A stretch of DNA of 45,454 nt from assembly GCA_017484225.1 (NCBI GenBank), contig JAFUTN010000037.1, positions 1 to 45,454 on the forward strand. The letters are read 5' to 3'. The stretch comes from Alphaproteobacteria bacterium. Its GTDB lineage: Bacteria; Pseudomonadota; Alphaproteobacteria; RF32; CAG-239. Both the position numbers and the translations under genes were made by a program. The notes beneath the pieces were generated by a model that saw nothing but the letters and a program-made list of their open reading frames with translations, ran no database searches and was not told the DNA's origin. Positions 8,659-17,380 of the stretch are shown one piece after another. Within the stretch, counting starts at the first letter, position 1. Each line of letters begins with the position of its first letter.

Positions 8659-9684
8659 TTATTCAGAATCACCGCCGAACCACGGCCAACCGAACCAACC
8701 TTTTTCATCTTTGGTTTCTTCTTTCGTTTCTTCGCTTGCCGTTACGGTTTCTTCCACAGCCTCATCACCACCGAACCACGGCCAACCGAACCAACCTTTT
8801 TCATCTTTGGTTTCTTCTTTCGTTTTTTCGCTTGCCGTTACAGCTTCTTCCGCAGCCTCATCACCGCCGAACCACGGCCAACCGAACCAACCTTTTTCAT
8901 CTTTGGTTTCTTCTTTTTGTGCCGTATTTTCTTTCTTTATGTCCGCATTACCGATTTTTTCCATAACATCAGCGGCTTTTGCCGTCCACTGTCCGTCAGG
9001 ATAGTTCATTTTCAATATTTTATAATAGCCTTGAGCATATTTATTCATGCCGAGAATACCGTAAATTTCTACTTGACGATACAAAGCTTCCTCAATTTGC
9101 GCCGTAGTTTGATATTCTTCCAAAACAACATTAAAGCGATTCAAAGCCGAAAGATAATTTCCGTTGTGCAAATAGAACCTGCCTACATCCATTTCCTGAC
9201 CGGCACGATAGTCCTCCGCCAATTTAATTTTGTTGGCGGCATCTTGTGCATACTTGCTATCCGGATACAACACAATCAAACGACGAAAAGTTTCTTCGGC
9301 CAAACGTGTATTTTCCTGATCCTTATCAACGGAAGAAATTTGGTCATAATAACTCATTGCTTTCAGATAATATGCATAAGCGGCATCTTTGTTTCCCGGA
9401 TGATATTGCAAAAATCTGTCTGCCGCCATAATTGCATCATCATAGCTTTCATCTTTGTAATACGCATACGCCCCCATCAGCTTTGCTTTCACTGCCCATT
9501 TGGAATAAGGATGATCAGATTCCAACTGTTCAAATTCCTTGGCCGCTACTTTATATTTTGTGGCTTCCAAATCATCAAATGCTTTGTTATACAAATTTTC
9601 TGCCGGCAAATTCAAATCTTTGTCATCAGAAGCACATGAACAAAGCGCCAAGCTCAACAAAACAGCAGAAACAATTTTTTTCAT
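8659..9684 (-). CDS. bamD: BamD outer-membrane assembly lipoprotein with a C-terminal repeat tail
   Basis: A 341-residue lipoprotein of the BAM complex, which inserts beta-barrel proteins in the outer membrane. The signal peptide ends at lipobox L-C-S-C near residue 17. TPR units follow (N-L-Y-N-K-A-F, H-P-Y-S-K-W-A, A-Y-Y-L-K-A-M-S-Y-Y). The canonical protein ends near residue 255. Then come three tandem 32-residue repeats, the last truncated, each with K-E-E-T-K-D-E-K-G-W-F-G-W-P-W-F-G-G-D. The tail is not part of the ordinary BamD fold. AGAGGAG is embedded in the end of lpxC, indicating coupling. Confidence 0.93.
   Translation of the reverse strand: MKKIVSAVLLSLALCSCASDDKDLNLPAENLYNKAFDDLEATKYKVAAKEFEQLESDHPYSKWAVKAKLMGAYAYYKDESYDDAIMAADRFLQYHPGNKDAAYAYYLKAMSYYDQISSVDKDQENTRLAEETFRRLIVLYPDSKYAQDAANKIKLAEDYRAGQEMDVGRFYLHNGNYLSALNRFNVVLEEYQTTAQIEEALYRQVEIYGILGMNKYAQGYYKILKMNYPDGQWTAKAADVMEKIGNADIKKENTAQKEETKDEKGWFGWPWFGGDEAAEEAVTASEKTKEETKDEKGWFGWPWFGGDEAVEETVTASEETKEETKDEKGWFGWPWFGGDSE
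8670..8937 (-). repeat. Three tandem 96-bp coding repeats in the bamD 3' end
   Basis: Copies start at equivalent bases 8675, 8771 and 8867, so the period is exactly 96 bp (32 codons). Differences between copies are few and include synonymous changes, which points to recent duplication. Copy number could vary between strains by slippage or recombination. Confidence 0.95.
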
Positions 9685-9688
9685 TACA

Positions 9689-10543
9689 TTACTCCTCTAC
9701 AATTTCGTAATTATTTTCGTCGGCAAAAACAAGTTTCAAAACTTCATTGTTATGAAAATGCCCGCTGTGAAAAGCCGTAACTTTTGCCAGTAACCGATAT
9801 CCCGAAGTATACATATCACCGATACAATCCAACGCTTTATGAACCACACACTCGTTATCCATTCTGAAACCGCCGTCATTCAGAATTTTATCACCGTCAA
9901 GCACCACCGCATTATCCAAACTGCCTCCCTTTATTAACCCGATTGATTTCAGATAATCAACCTGATACTTTTCACAAAACGTGCGCGCCGGCGCAATATT
10001 TTTAACAAATTCATCCTTGGTGATAACTTTGTCAAATTCCTGATGACCGACAATTTTTGACGGAAAATCTATTTCAAAATGAATTTGCAACGATTCTGCC
10101 GGTTCCAGCATTACAAAATTACCTTTACCGTCATCAAATTTGATGGATTTTTTTATTTTCAAAAACTTTCTCTTGGCCGGCAAATCTACGGTTTCCGCTT
10201 CTGAAAGAATTTTGCAAAAGACATCAGCACTTCCATCCATAATCGGCACCTCGGGATTATTTACCTCAATTACGGCATTATCTATCCCAAACGCATACAA
10301 TGATGCCATAATATGTTCAATAGTGCTGACTATTTGTTTATCAAAATTTCCCAAACATGTGCAGTTACGAGTATCAACAACAAATTTATACAGCGCCGGA
10401 AACTCGTTATTTTCAGACAAATCCTTGCGCACAAACTTAATACCGGAATCTATATGAGCAGGTTTTATCGTCAACACACTTTTACAACCGCTATGCAGTC
10501 CGATTCCTTCTATCACCACATCTGTTTTCAGTGTCTTTTGCAT
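9689..10543 (-). CDS. lpxC: UDP-3-O-acyl-N-acetylglucosamine deacetylase
   Basis: Performs the committed zinc-dependent step of lipid A synthesis in the cytoplasm. Zinc and catalytic motifs are present: H-S-G-C-K near the start, S-T-I-E-H-I-M-A-S-L (zinc His), V-P-I-M-D-G-S-A, H-K-A-L-D-C-I-G-D (zinc His and Asp) and A-F-H-S-G-H (catalytic His). The ATG at 10543 is chosen because GGAG lies 5-9 bases upstream; a longer reading would run towards the RNase P RNA. At 284 residues it is slightly shorter than the usual near 300. It is the first protein gene of the minus-strand run that continues through bamD and recN. Confidence 0.97.
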   Translation of the reverse strand: MQKTLKTDVVIEGIGLHSGCKSVLTIKPAHIDSGIKFVRKDLSENNEFPALYKFVVDTRNCTCLGNFDKQIVSTIEHIMASLYAFGIDNAVIEVNNPEVPIMDGSADVFCKILSEAETVDLPAKRKFLKIKKSIKFDDGKGNFVMLEPAESLQIHFEIDFPSKIVGHQEFDKVITKDEFVKNIAPARTFCEKYQVDYLKSIGLIKGGSLDNAVVLDGDKILNDGGFRMDNECVVHKALDCIGDMYTSGYRLLAKVTAFHSGHFHNNEVLKLVFADENNYEIVEE

Positions 10544-10571
10544 CAAAATCTCCATATCAAAAAAAGAGAAA

Positions 10572-10966
10572 GGCAATCTGTAAGCCGAGTTCTGTATGCA
10601 TAAAAGCCCGTTTTTAAGCTCTTACGCACGATAGCTATTCATCTACGCTGAGTGTTGCCACACAGCTGGTGCGACCTACCTATGGAGAGGAACGAAAACT
10701 TTCCCTGTATTTGCACAAAGCAAATCTCCTCATTTGGTCTTGCATCAGGCAGGGCTTGCCTATGCCGCAAACATTGCTGTTTACGCGGTGAGCTCTTACC
10801 TCGCCTTTTCAACCTTACCGGCTTATAGCCGGCGGTAATTTTCTGCGGCGCTCTCCCGTGGATTGCTCCAGCCAGACGTTATCTGGTACCTTGTTTCCGT
10901 GATGCCCGGACTTTCCTCATTTTGCAAAACAAATTGCAAAACGCAGCCATCCGACCGCCTTTCGTC
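10572..10966 (-). ncRNA. rnpB: RNase P RNA, bacterial type A
   Basis: The catalytic RNA that trims tRNA 5' leaders. On the minus strand the universal 5' core reads GAGGAAAGTCCGGGC (around 10905-10920). Downstream comes the ACGGGAGAGCGCC-like region, AGGTAAGAGCTCACCG, the GGTAGG element and a 3' end pairing back with AACTCGGCTTACAG at about 10578-10592. A promoter fits just upstream. The 3' end is only about 30 nt from the lpxC start, with no clear terminator between, so lpxC may share this transcript. Ends are approximate to a few bases. Confidence 0.96.
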
Positions 10967-10970
10967 AAAC

Positions 10971-10999
10971 AATTTAATCCGAAACAATCTCAAAATCAA
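10971..10999 (-). promoter_or_regulatory. Sigma-70-type promoter for rnpB
   Basis: On the minus strand TTGATT (10999-10994), a 17-bp spacer and TAAATT (10976-10971) place the start about seven bases downstream, at the expected RNase P 5' end. Confidence 0.7.
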
Positions 11000-11092
11000 C
11001 GATTATTCAGCATTTCAACAACTTTAATTAAATTTTAAATATTAAAGTGGTAAAAATAAGGCAGACATAGACTATTGAAAAGGAGTTAATTC

Positions 11093-11689
11093 ATGAGAAA
11101 ATTGTTATTGTCTGCTTCTGCTGTTGTTTTAGGCTTAACTGTAGCTTCTGCAGCTATGGCCGATTGCAATGGTTTTTATGTAGCCGGTCGTGGCGGTGTT
11201 GCAAAACACGACTACGATTTCAAAAAAGGCGTTGCCGGTTTCAGTTCCAAGGGTATTGATAAAAATAAATTAATGCTCAGCGGTGCTTTAGGTTATCGCT
11301 ACGACTACTTCAGAGGTGAAATTGAATACGTTTGGCGCGACAAAAGTCGTAAAAATCAGGATGATGTATTTAAATACTCATTCAAATCAAGATCCGGTAT
11401 GTTGAACGGCTATTTTGATATGGCTCCGTTCAGCTGGATTTCGCCGTATGTTAGCGCCGGTATCGGTTTCACAAAATTGGAATACAAAGACTTTGATTTC
11501 CTGAGCGGTGAGTCATACCGAAACGACAAAACTACTAGATTCACTTGGTCTTTGGGCGGCGGTTTAACCGTTAAAGTTACCAGCCGTTTCAATGTTGATG
11601 CGGGTTACCGTTATTATGACATGGGTTCCTTCGGTCACGCTGACGTGACTGCCCATGAAATTTATGGCGGTGTCCGTTACGTATTCTAA
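11093..11689 (+). CDS. Outer-membrane beta-barrel protein (Opa/OmpW-like size)
   Basis: A 198-residue exported protein. The signal peptide (M-R-K-L-L-L-S-A-S-A...) ends at A-M-A-D near residue 23. The mature part alternates polar and hydrophobic residues typical of an eight-stranded barrel and ends in R-Y-V-F. The terminal Phe is the classic BAM-recognition signature. G-Y-R-Y-D-Y and D-A-G-Y-R-Y-Y-D repeat the aromatic girdle pattern. AAAGGAG precedes the ATG, and an intrinsic terminator follows, so it is monocistronic. It resembles the small surface porin/opacity proteins of alphaproteobacteria; ligand or adhesive role is unknown. Confidence 0.85.
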   Translation: MRKLLLSASAVVLGLTVASAAMADCNGFYVAGRGGVAKHDYDFKKGVAGFSSKGIDKNKLMLSGALGYRYDYFRGEIEYVWRDKSRKNQDDVFKYSFKSRSGMLNGYFDMAPFSWISPYVSAGIGFTKLEYKDFDFLSGESYRNDKTTRFTWSLGGGLTVKVTSRFNVDAGYRYYDMGSFGHADVTAHEIYGGVRYVF

Positions 11690-11703
11690 TTATTGGAAAC
11701 CAC

Positions 11704-11735
11704 AAAAAACCGCTAACCAGTTTAGCGGTTTTTTA
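11704..11735. terminator. Intrinsic terminator after the barrel gene
   Basis: A perfect inverted repeat (ACCGCTAA / TTAGCGGT, loop CCAG) flanked by an A-run on one side and a T-run on the other. Confidence 0.92.
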
Positions 11736-11768
11736 TCTTTTTTAACCAATATCTGAGAGGAAAATGTT

Positions 11769-13112
11769 ATGAGTGCAAAATTGTTTGGAACAGATGGTGT
11801 CAGAGGTATTGCCAATTCTTACCCGCTGACGGTTGATTTTTGTCTTTCTTTAGGAAAAATTCTCGGCTCGGAAATCTGCCGAAACAAACACAAAGCAGCA
11901 ATAGCTCGTGATACCAGAATTTCAGGTTCTATGCTGTTTTCCGCTCTTTGCGCCGGTCTCACTTCTCAAGGTATTGATGTAATAGATTTGGGTATCATCC
12001 CTACCCCGTTATGCACAACTTTAACCCCGCAACTCGGCGTTGATATGAGTATCATGATTACCGCTTCACACAACCCGTATAAAGATAACGGATTAAAATT
12101 AATTGCCGCCGACGGCTCAAAATTTTCAGATTCACAAACAAAGGAAATTGAAGAAAAAATCGCCCTACCGCAAATTAATGAATATCAAACCGAGAAAATA
12201 GGTAAAGTAATCGTTCATCCGGCAGGACTTTCCGATTATATTGAAATCGTAAAAAAACTCGCCCCGAACAATGCACTTAGCAAAATGAGAATCGTTTTGG
12301 ATTCGGCAAACGGAGCTTTTTCCTCCATCATGCCGGAAATATTTAAGAATTTGGGAGCGGAAATAATAAGTTTATCAGATTCACCGAACGGAACAAATAT
12401 TAATGAAAACTGCGGTTCTCAACATACGGAAAACTTATGCAAAACAGTTACGGAAAAACATTTTGACTTAGGTATTGCCGTTGACGGCGACGGTGACCGT
12501 ATTATTATTTGTGATGAAAAAGGAACACGCACAAACGGCGATCAAATTATAGCCTTTTTGACGACTTATTTGAAAAAACATAATTTATTGAAGGCAAATG
12601 CCGCCGTTGCCACTATCTATTCCAATCTCGGCTTAGGTAAATACATAAAATCGCTCGGCGTTGATTTTTATGCCACTCCGGTGGGTGAAAGATATGTAAT
12701 TGAAAAAATGCAACAGGTCGGAGCCAATATCGGCGGAGAAGAATCCGGTCACATGGTTCTTTCCGATTACTGTATTACCGGAGATGCTCTGATTGCCGCA
12801 ATAGTTGTCGCCTTGGGTGTTAAAGAAATCGGACAACCGATGAGCCGGATATTCCCGATATTCGCACCTTTTCCATGTGCAGCGCTGAATTTCAAATTTG
12901 CAAACAAAGAACAGGTTGAAAAAGTTTATAACGATAAATCTCTGCAAACTTCTATCGCCGAAATTCAAAATATGCTGGGTTCCGAAGGTTCGCTGATTGT
13001 CCGTAAGTCAGGCACGGAACCGGTTATTCGCATTAAAATTGAGCATGAAGACGAAAATTTAGTCAACAAATGCCGCGATAAAATCAATAACTGTATATCC
13101 TTAATATCCTAA
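11769..13112 (+). CDS. glmM: Phosphoglucosamine mutase
   Basis: A 447-residue cytoplasmic enzyme converting glucosamine 6-phosphate to glucosamine 1-phosphate for UDP-GlcNAc, which feeds both peptidoglycan and lipid A. The start F-G-T-D-G-V-R-G, active Ser loop T-A-S-H-N-P (about residues 99-104), metal loop D-G-D-G-D-R, sugar loop G-E-E-S-G-H and phosphate loop R-K-S-G-T-E-P are all present. AGAGG lies before the ATG. It is the expected length. Confidence 0.97.
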   Translation: MSAKLFGTDGVRGIANSYPLTVDFCLSLGKILGSEICRNKHKAAIARDTRISGSMLFSALCAGLTSQGIDVIDLGIIPTPLCTTLTPQLGVDMSIMITASHNPYKDNGLKLIAADGSKFSDSQTKEIEEKIALPQINEYQTEKIGKVIVHPAGLSDYIEIVKKLAPNNALSKMRIVLDSANGAFSSIMPEIFKNLGAEIISLSDSPNGTNINENCGSQHTENLCKTVTEKHFDLGIAVDGDGDRIIICDEKGTRTNGDQIIAFLTTYLKKHNLLKANAAVATIYSNLGLGKYIKSLGVDFYATPVGERYVIEKMQQVGANIGGEESGHMVLSDYCITGDALIAAIVVALGVKEIGQPMSRIFPIFAPFPCAALNFKFANKEQVEKVYNDKSLQTSIAEIQNMLGSEGSLIVRKSGTEPVIRIKIEHEDENLVNKCRDKINNCISLIS

Positions 13113-13128
13113 AATAAGGAGAACTCTA

Positions 13129-13479
13129 TTGATAAAAGGTTTAATTGCCATATTTACGTCAGGAATCTTATTTCGTCCGATGGTTCTGCTGGGAATTATT
13201 ATCGGCACCGTCAGCATGGTTACATTAGATAATAACCAACTAAAAATTATGTATACAACACCGCTTCTATACATAGGTTTATATGCAATCGCCTTAATAC
13301 ATTCCCTGACTTTCGGAAGAATCTTTTACAAAACCGGACGCACGAATGTAAAGGCTTCTCTCTTAGGCTCATTCAGTCATTTTTTTAATTTGCTGCTCGC
13401 CGTAATTTTTTCTTCTTTGCTGATATACTCATTTTCTTTCGGGTTTGGTGACGACAATATTCAGCAATCCATTCGCTGA
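13129..13479 (+). CDS. Small membrane protein, unknown
   Basis: A 116-residue protein starting at TTG, with GGAG eight bases before it. Three hydrophobic segments (about residues 12-35, 42-60 and 78-105) mark it as an inner-membrane protein. It begins 16 bases after glmM, so it is very likely in the same transcript. No family is recognised. The coding pattern and the ribosome binding site argue that it is real. Confidence 0.65.
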   Translation: MIKGLIAIFTSGILFRPMVLLGIIIGTVSMVTLDNNQLKIMYTTPLLYIGLYAIALIHSLTFGRIFYKTGRTNVKASLLGSFSHFFNLLLAVIFSSLLIYSFSFGFGDDNIQQSIR

Positions 13480-13565
13480 GCTAAGCAAATTGTAACATAA
13501 AATTAATACTCCTTTTTACTTAATTTTGATATACTGTCTGTATATGGGTATGTAGGGAGACTAAA

Positions 13566-16013
13566 ATGGCTGAAGATATTGTAAACGTTCCTGATTTTGA
13601 TAGTTTAGATTCTTTTTCTGTTTGGGTAAAAAATCTTGAAGCCGAAGAAATTCAATCATGGAAAACAAAAGATTGGCTTGCTATGTATGACAAAATTGAA
13701 AAATACACAAGCAGTAGTGAATTTGCGAATGTTTGCAAAACAGAAATCCCAAAGATGGTAGAGAAAGGACAACTGAAAGGATATGGAGAATCGTTGACAG
13801 GAATTGCCAACTCGTGGATTGCATCTATTCCAAACAGCAAAAACTACCTATTTACAGAAATGTGCGGTGACAGTTTTGAAAAGTTATACCGAAACTTTCG
13901 CTTTGAACCAGAACAACTGAAATATATCAAGAAAATAGCTAAAGAAGCCGGTGAAAAACTGGCAAATCAAGGTGTTGATGCAGCTCAATTAGTTATACCG
14001 ACTACGGAAGAAGGAAACTTCTCCAAAGAATCATTAATATCAAACACCACCCGAAAAATTAATAATATTGCTCAAAACAGCACAGCTTATCCTGAAGATA
14101 GTAGAGTAAATACTTATATAGAAATTAATACTAATCTGACTAATGCAAGTGGTGACGCCGGTCCGATATCTGCAAATACTTCAAAAATAAGGATGAACCC
14201 AAATAATCTATACGATGCAGCCATTGCTATAGGGGCACACGAATCGGCCCATATAAATTTCCAATCACAGAGTCCTTTACAACAAAATCTTTTACGTGAA
14301 GATATTTTGGCTCATCCGGAATTGGGAAAAGATTTTCAACTTTTGATGGAAAAAAATTGTCTTTTTTATTTACAACCTGACAACATAAGACGTAGATACA
14401 GCCAATACCAGAGCGTTGTCGGCTTATTTTCACCCGAAGAATTGAAAAAAATCTGGCTTAAACAATTTGATGGCTATAAAAATGAACCCATGGAAAAATT
14501 CAGCAATATATATGGTGATGAGGTAGAAAGAGCATTCCGTCATGCTTCCGGACAGGGTTCTGAGCGGACAGCTCTTAAGGTTGTAAATTTTCTGGAAACA
14601 CCTATACCGCCAAGTTTAGACGGAACACAAAAAGTAGAAATAGGTAATCCTGAAAAAGTAAATTATCAGGATGGGAATATTCTTTTAACCTATAAATCTT
14701 ACGAACACAGCCCAGAAGACGTTATGAATGCTATAAAAGACAGATTTAAGAATGCAGATGAAAAGCTTCTGAATGACATGAATATCACTCTTGATAAAAC
14801 TTTTGGGGAGGTAAAATTAACGGTTCCGAAAGGGTATGATTTCAGCAGTAGATTTAATAAATTTTTAACCACACCACCTCCGCCCCCGCTTCCGCCGTTG
14901 CCATCCACTAACCAAAATGTTGTTAATAATGTAAATACTGTTATTGAGGAAAACTTAGGACTGGCTACTGATGCAACGGCTAAAACCGTTGCCGCAAAAG
15001 CAGCAACAACAGCCACGGAAAAAGGAGCAAAATCCGGCGTAATTGAAACAATCAAAGCCGTTGACGATAAGGTTAATACCGCAATTGATAAAACCATAGA
15101 AAAAGGCAGCGAAAAACTCAATAATACCGCCGTAGGAAAAGCTTATACAAAAGCCGAAAAAGCTGTCGCTAATTCTACAGTTGGAAAAGCTGTTAATAAG
15201 GGAATGCAAAAGGTTGGTGGTGCCGTTACCAAAACAATCCAAAAAACCGGAGATGCCGTTGCCAAAACTGCTGCAGGAAAAGCTGTCCAAAAAGCTGCCG
15301 CTAAAACAGTAGGGAAAACTGCGGCTAAGGCTGTCGGAAAATCTGTATTAAAGAAAATACCGTTGGTAAGTGTTGGTGCGGGTTTGGTATTCGGTGCCCA
15401 GCGCGCCATGGCCGGAGACTGGAAAGGTGCCGCCGGAGAAGTTGCTTCAGGTGCACTCGGAACTTTTCCGGGGTTGGGAACTGCCGCCAGCGTAGCCATA
15501 GATGCCGGACTTGCCGGACGTGATATCTACAACGAAACGAATCAAGACGGACATAATGCAGATTCTGCTCAATCAAAAAAATCAAATACCTCTTTGAAAA
15601 AGCAACTGAAAACCGATGCTCAAAAGGCAAAGCAATACACAACAAAACAGAACAGTCAAAAACCACAGCAACATCATACAAACACAAAATCATTGATGAA
15701 AACGGATGCTAAAAATGCCGCAAATAAATATCAACATCAAATGGAAACCCTTATCAATTCTATGAACAAGGTAAATGGCAAAAATAAAGCAATAGATGCT
15801 GAAAAAACAACCGAAAAACTGTATCAGAAGTATGGAGATAATGCCTATGCCCTGCTGCAAGAGGCTGTTCAAAAGCCGAGTTCTTACATCAATGCCCTGA
15901 ACAATAACAGTATCAGAACATCAAGTGATGTTGTTAACTACTTGTGTAATATGGAGAACACCCAACAAAATCAACAAATCATAAGACACATTCTCAGTGA
16001 CAGAGGCAGATAA
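13566..16013 (+). CDS. Large hypothetical protein with HExxH motif, polyproline linker and Ala/Gly/Lys-rich hydrophobic region
   Basis: An 815-residue protein with no signal peptide or lipobox. GGGAG precedes the ATG. Residues 1-430 look globular and hold G-A-H-E-S-A-H at about 224-229, a HExxH zinc-protease-type motif (His225, Glu226, His229). A polyproline stretch (P-P-P-P-P-L-P-P-L-P) near 437-447 leads to a long Ala/Lys/Thr-rich helical region (about 460-600) with repeated V-G-K-A and A-V-x-K units. A Gly/Ala hydrophobic segment (about 600-655, L-V-F-G-A-Q-R-A-M-A-G-D-W-K-G-A-A) of a kind seen in polymorphic toxins and phage-like proteins follows, then a Gln/Asn/Lys-rich tail. It is monocistronic. 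A secreted effector is one reading; no family is recognised. Confidence 0.75.
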   Translation: MAEDIVNVPDFDSLDSFSVWVKNLEAEEIQSWKTKDWLAMYDKIEKYTSSSEFANVCKTEIPKMVEKGQLKGYGESLTGIANSWIASIPNSKNYLFTEMCGDSFEKLYRNFRFEPEQLKYIKKIAKEAGEKLANQGVDAAQLVIPTTEEGNFSKESLISNTTRKINNIAQNSTAYPEDSRVNTYIEINTNLTNASGDAGPISANTSKIRMNPNNLYDAAIAIGAHESAHINFQSQSPLQQNLLREDILAHPELGKDFQLLMEKNCLFYLQPDNIRRRYSQYQSVVGLFSPEELKKIWLKQFDGYKNEPMEKFSNIYGDEVERAFRHASGQGSERTALKVVNFLETPIPPSLDGTQKVEIGNPEKVNYQDGNILLTYKSYEHSPEDVMNAIKDRFKNADEKLLNDMNITLDKTFGEVKLTVPKGYDFSSRFNKFLTTPPPPPLPPLPSTNQNVVNNVNTVIEENLGLATDATAKTVAAKAATTATEKGAKSGVIETIKAVDDKVNTAIDKTIEKGSEKLNNTAVGKAYTKAEKAVANSTVGKAVNKGMQKVGGAVTKTIQKTGDAVAKTAAGKAVQKAAAKTVGKTAAKAVGKSVLKKIPLVSVGAGLVFGAQRAMAGDWKGAAGEVASGALGTFPGLGTAASVAIDAGLAGRDIYNETNQDGHNADSAQSKKSNTSLKKQLKTDAQKAKQYTTKQNSQKPQQHHTNTKSLMKTDAKNAANKYQHQMETLINSMNKVNGKNKAIDAEKTTEKLYQKYGDNAYALLQEAVQKPSSYINALNNNSIRTSSDVVNYLCNMENTQQNQQIIRHILSDRGR

Positions 16014-16027
16014 ATCGTTTGATATAG

Positions 16028-17371
16028 CTACTTTTTATCGGCATACGGATTATCTGTCTTGCGCACGGTCATGCGGATAGGTATTCCGCCAAGCGAAAAT
16101 GTGTCGCGCAAACTGTTTATCAAATAGCGCAAATACGAATCAGGCAGTCCCTCCGGATTACTTGAAAAAATGAAAAATGACGGCGGACGAGATTTTGCCT
16201 GAGTAATGAATTTCAGTTTAATACGGCGTTTATTTTTGCCTAAAGGAGCCGGATTCTGCTCCTGCACATCAGTAAACCACTTGTTAAGCGGAGCCGTCGG
16301 AATTCTCGTATTCCAGCGATTATACACCTTCATAACCGCACTCATCAACTTGTCCAAACCTTCTTTTTTTAGCGCCGATATGGTAACAGTCGGAACACCG
16401 CTCGCCTGCGTCAGTGATGTTTCAAGCTTGTAATTAAGCTTATCCAAAGCCTCTTTGCGGTTTGCTATATCCCATTTGTTAACAGCTATAACCAACGCCC
16501 TGCCCTCATCCAGTGTTTGTCTGGCAATCGTTAAATCCTGCTTATCCAACACAGCATCAGCATCCAGCACCAACACAACAACCTGAGCCATGTTGGCTGC
16601 ATATATAGTGCTTTCAACCGACATTTTTTCCAACGTATCACTTACTTTAGCCTTTTTACGCAATCCCGCCGTATCCACCAGATTAAACTTTTGTTTTTTC
16701 CAAATCCACTGTGTCGTAATGGCATCACGTGTCATTCCGGCTTCGGGTCCGGTCAGCATTCTGTCATCATCAAGCAAGGCATTTACCAACGTTGACTTAC
16801 CGACATTCGGACGGCCTACAAATGCTATCTGAATAGGCTTTTGCCCATCACCGTCTTTATCATTTTCTTTTTCGGACTTATCTTTGTCATAGTCGCATAA
16901 CAATAAATACAACTCATCAAATCCGATACCATGCTCTGCCGAAAACACCATCGGGTCGCCAAGTCCCAGTTTATACGCATCATAAATACCGTTTTCTTGC
17001 AACTTTCCTTCACATTTATTTGCCAGCAGAATTACGGGTTTATGCATTTGACGTACCAAATCGGCAAACATCTCATCATACGGCTGAATGCCGACTCTGG
17101 CATCAAATAAAAACAAACAAACATCTGCATCACTAATTGCCATCTGGGTTTGCTTCCACATTCGGCTTTCCATATTGTCGGTAGTAGAATACTCATATCC
17201 GGCCGTGTCTATAACATTCAATTCCAAATCCTTGAATTTTGCCGGAGCCATTTTGCGATCACGCGTAACTCCCGGCTGATCATGAACCAACGCCAGCTTT
17301 TTACCTACCAAGCGGTTAAATAATGTTGATTTTCCGACATTAGGACGACCGATTATGGCAACAGAAAGCAT
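16028..17371 (-). CDS. der: Ribosome-assembly GTPase Der (EngA)
   Basis: A 447-residue protein with the diagnostic tandem GTPase domains. G1 motifs G-R-P-N-V-G-K-S-T-L occur at about residues 8 and 185; D-T-A-G (G3) and N-K-C-E / N-K-W-D (G4) occur in each domain. A KH-like domain ends the protein. Der binds the 50S subunit during maturation. It is the last gene of a conserved order (yfgM-like, bamB, der), starting 9 bases after the bamB stop. Confidence 0.97.
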   Translation of the reverse strand: MLSVAIIGRPNVGKSTLFNRLVGKKLALVHDQPGVTRDRKMAPAKFKDLELNVIDTAGYEYSTTDNMESRMWKQTQMAISDADVCLFLFDARVGIQPYDEMFADLVRQMHKPVILLANKCEGKLQENGIYDAYKLGLGDPMVFSAEHGIGFDELYLLLCDYDKDKSEKENDKDGDGQKPIQIAFVGRPNVGKSTLVNALLDDDRMLTGPEAGMTRDAITTQWIWKKQKFNLVDTAGLRKKAKVSDTLEKMSVESTIYAANMAQVVVLVLDADAVLDKQDLTIARQTLDEGRALVIAVNKWDIANRKEALDKLNYKLETSLTQASGVPTVTISALKKEGLDKLMSAVMKVYNRWNTRIPTAPLNKWFTDVQEQNPAPLGKNKRRIKLKFITQAKSRPPSFFIFSSNPEGLPDSYLRYLINSLRDTFSLGGIPIRMTVRKTDNPYADKK

Positions 17372-17380
17372 TTTACCTCC

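Noticed and set aside
8736..9004. Plus-strand repeat ORFs opposite the bamD tail
   Set aside because: They are shadows of the 96-bp repeats in bamD and have no upstream initiation signals.
14699..15693. Several minus-strand ORFs of 110-140 codons inside the 815-residue gene
   Set aside because: They arise from the repetitive Ala/Lys/Gly coding of the plus strand and lack starts with ribosome binding sites.
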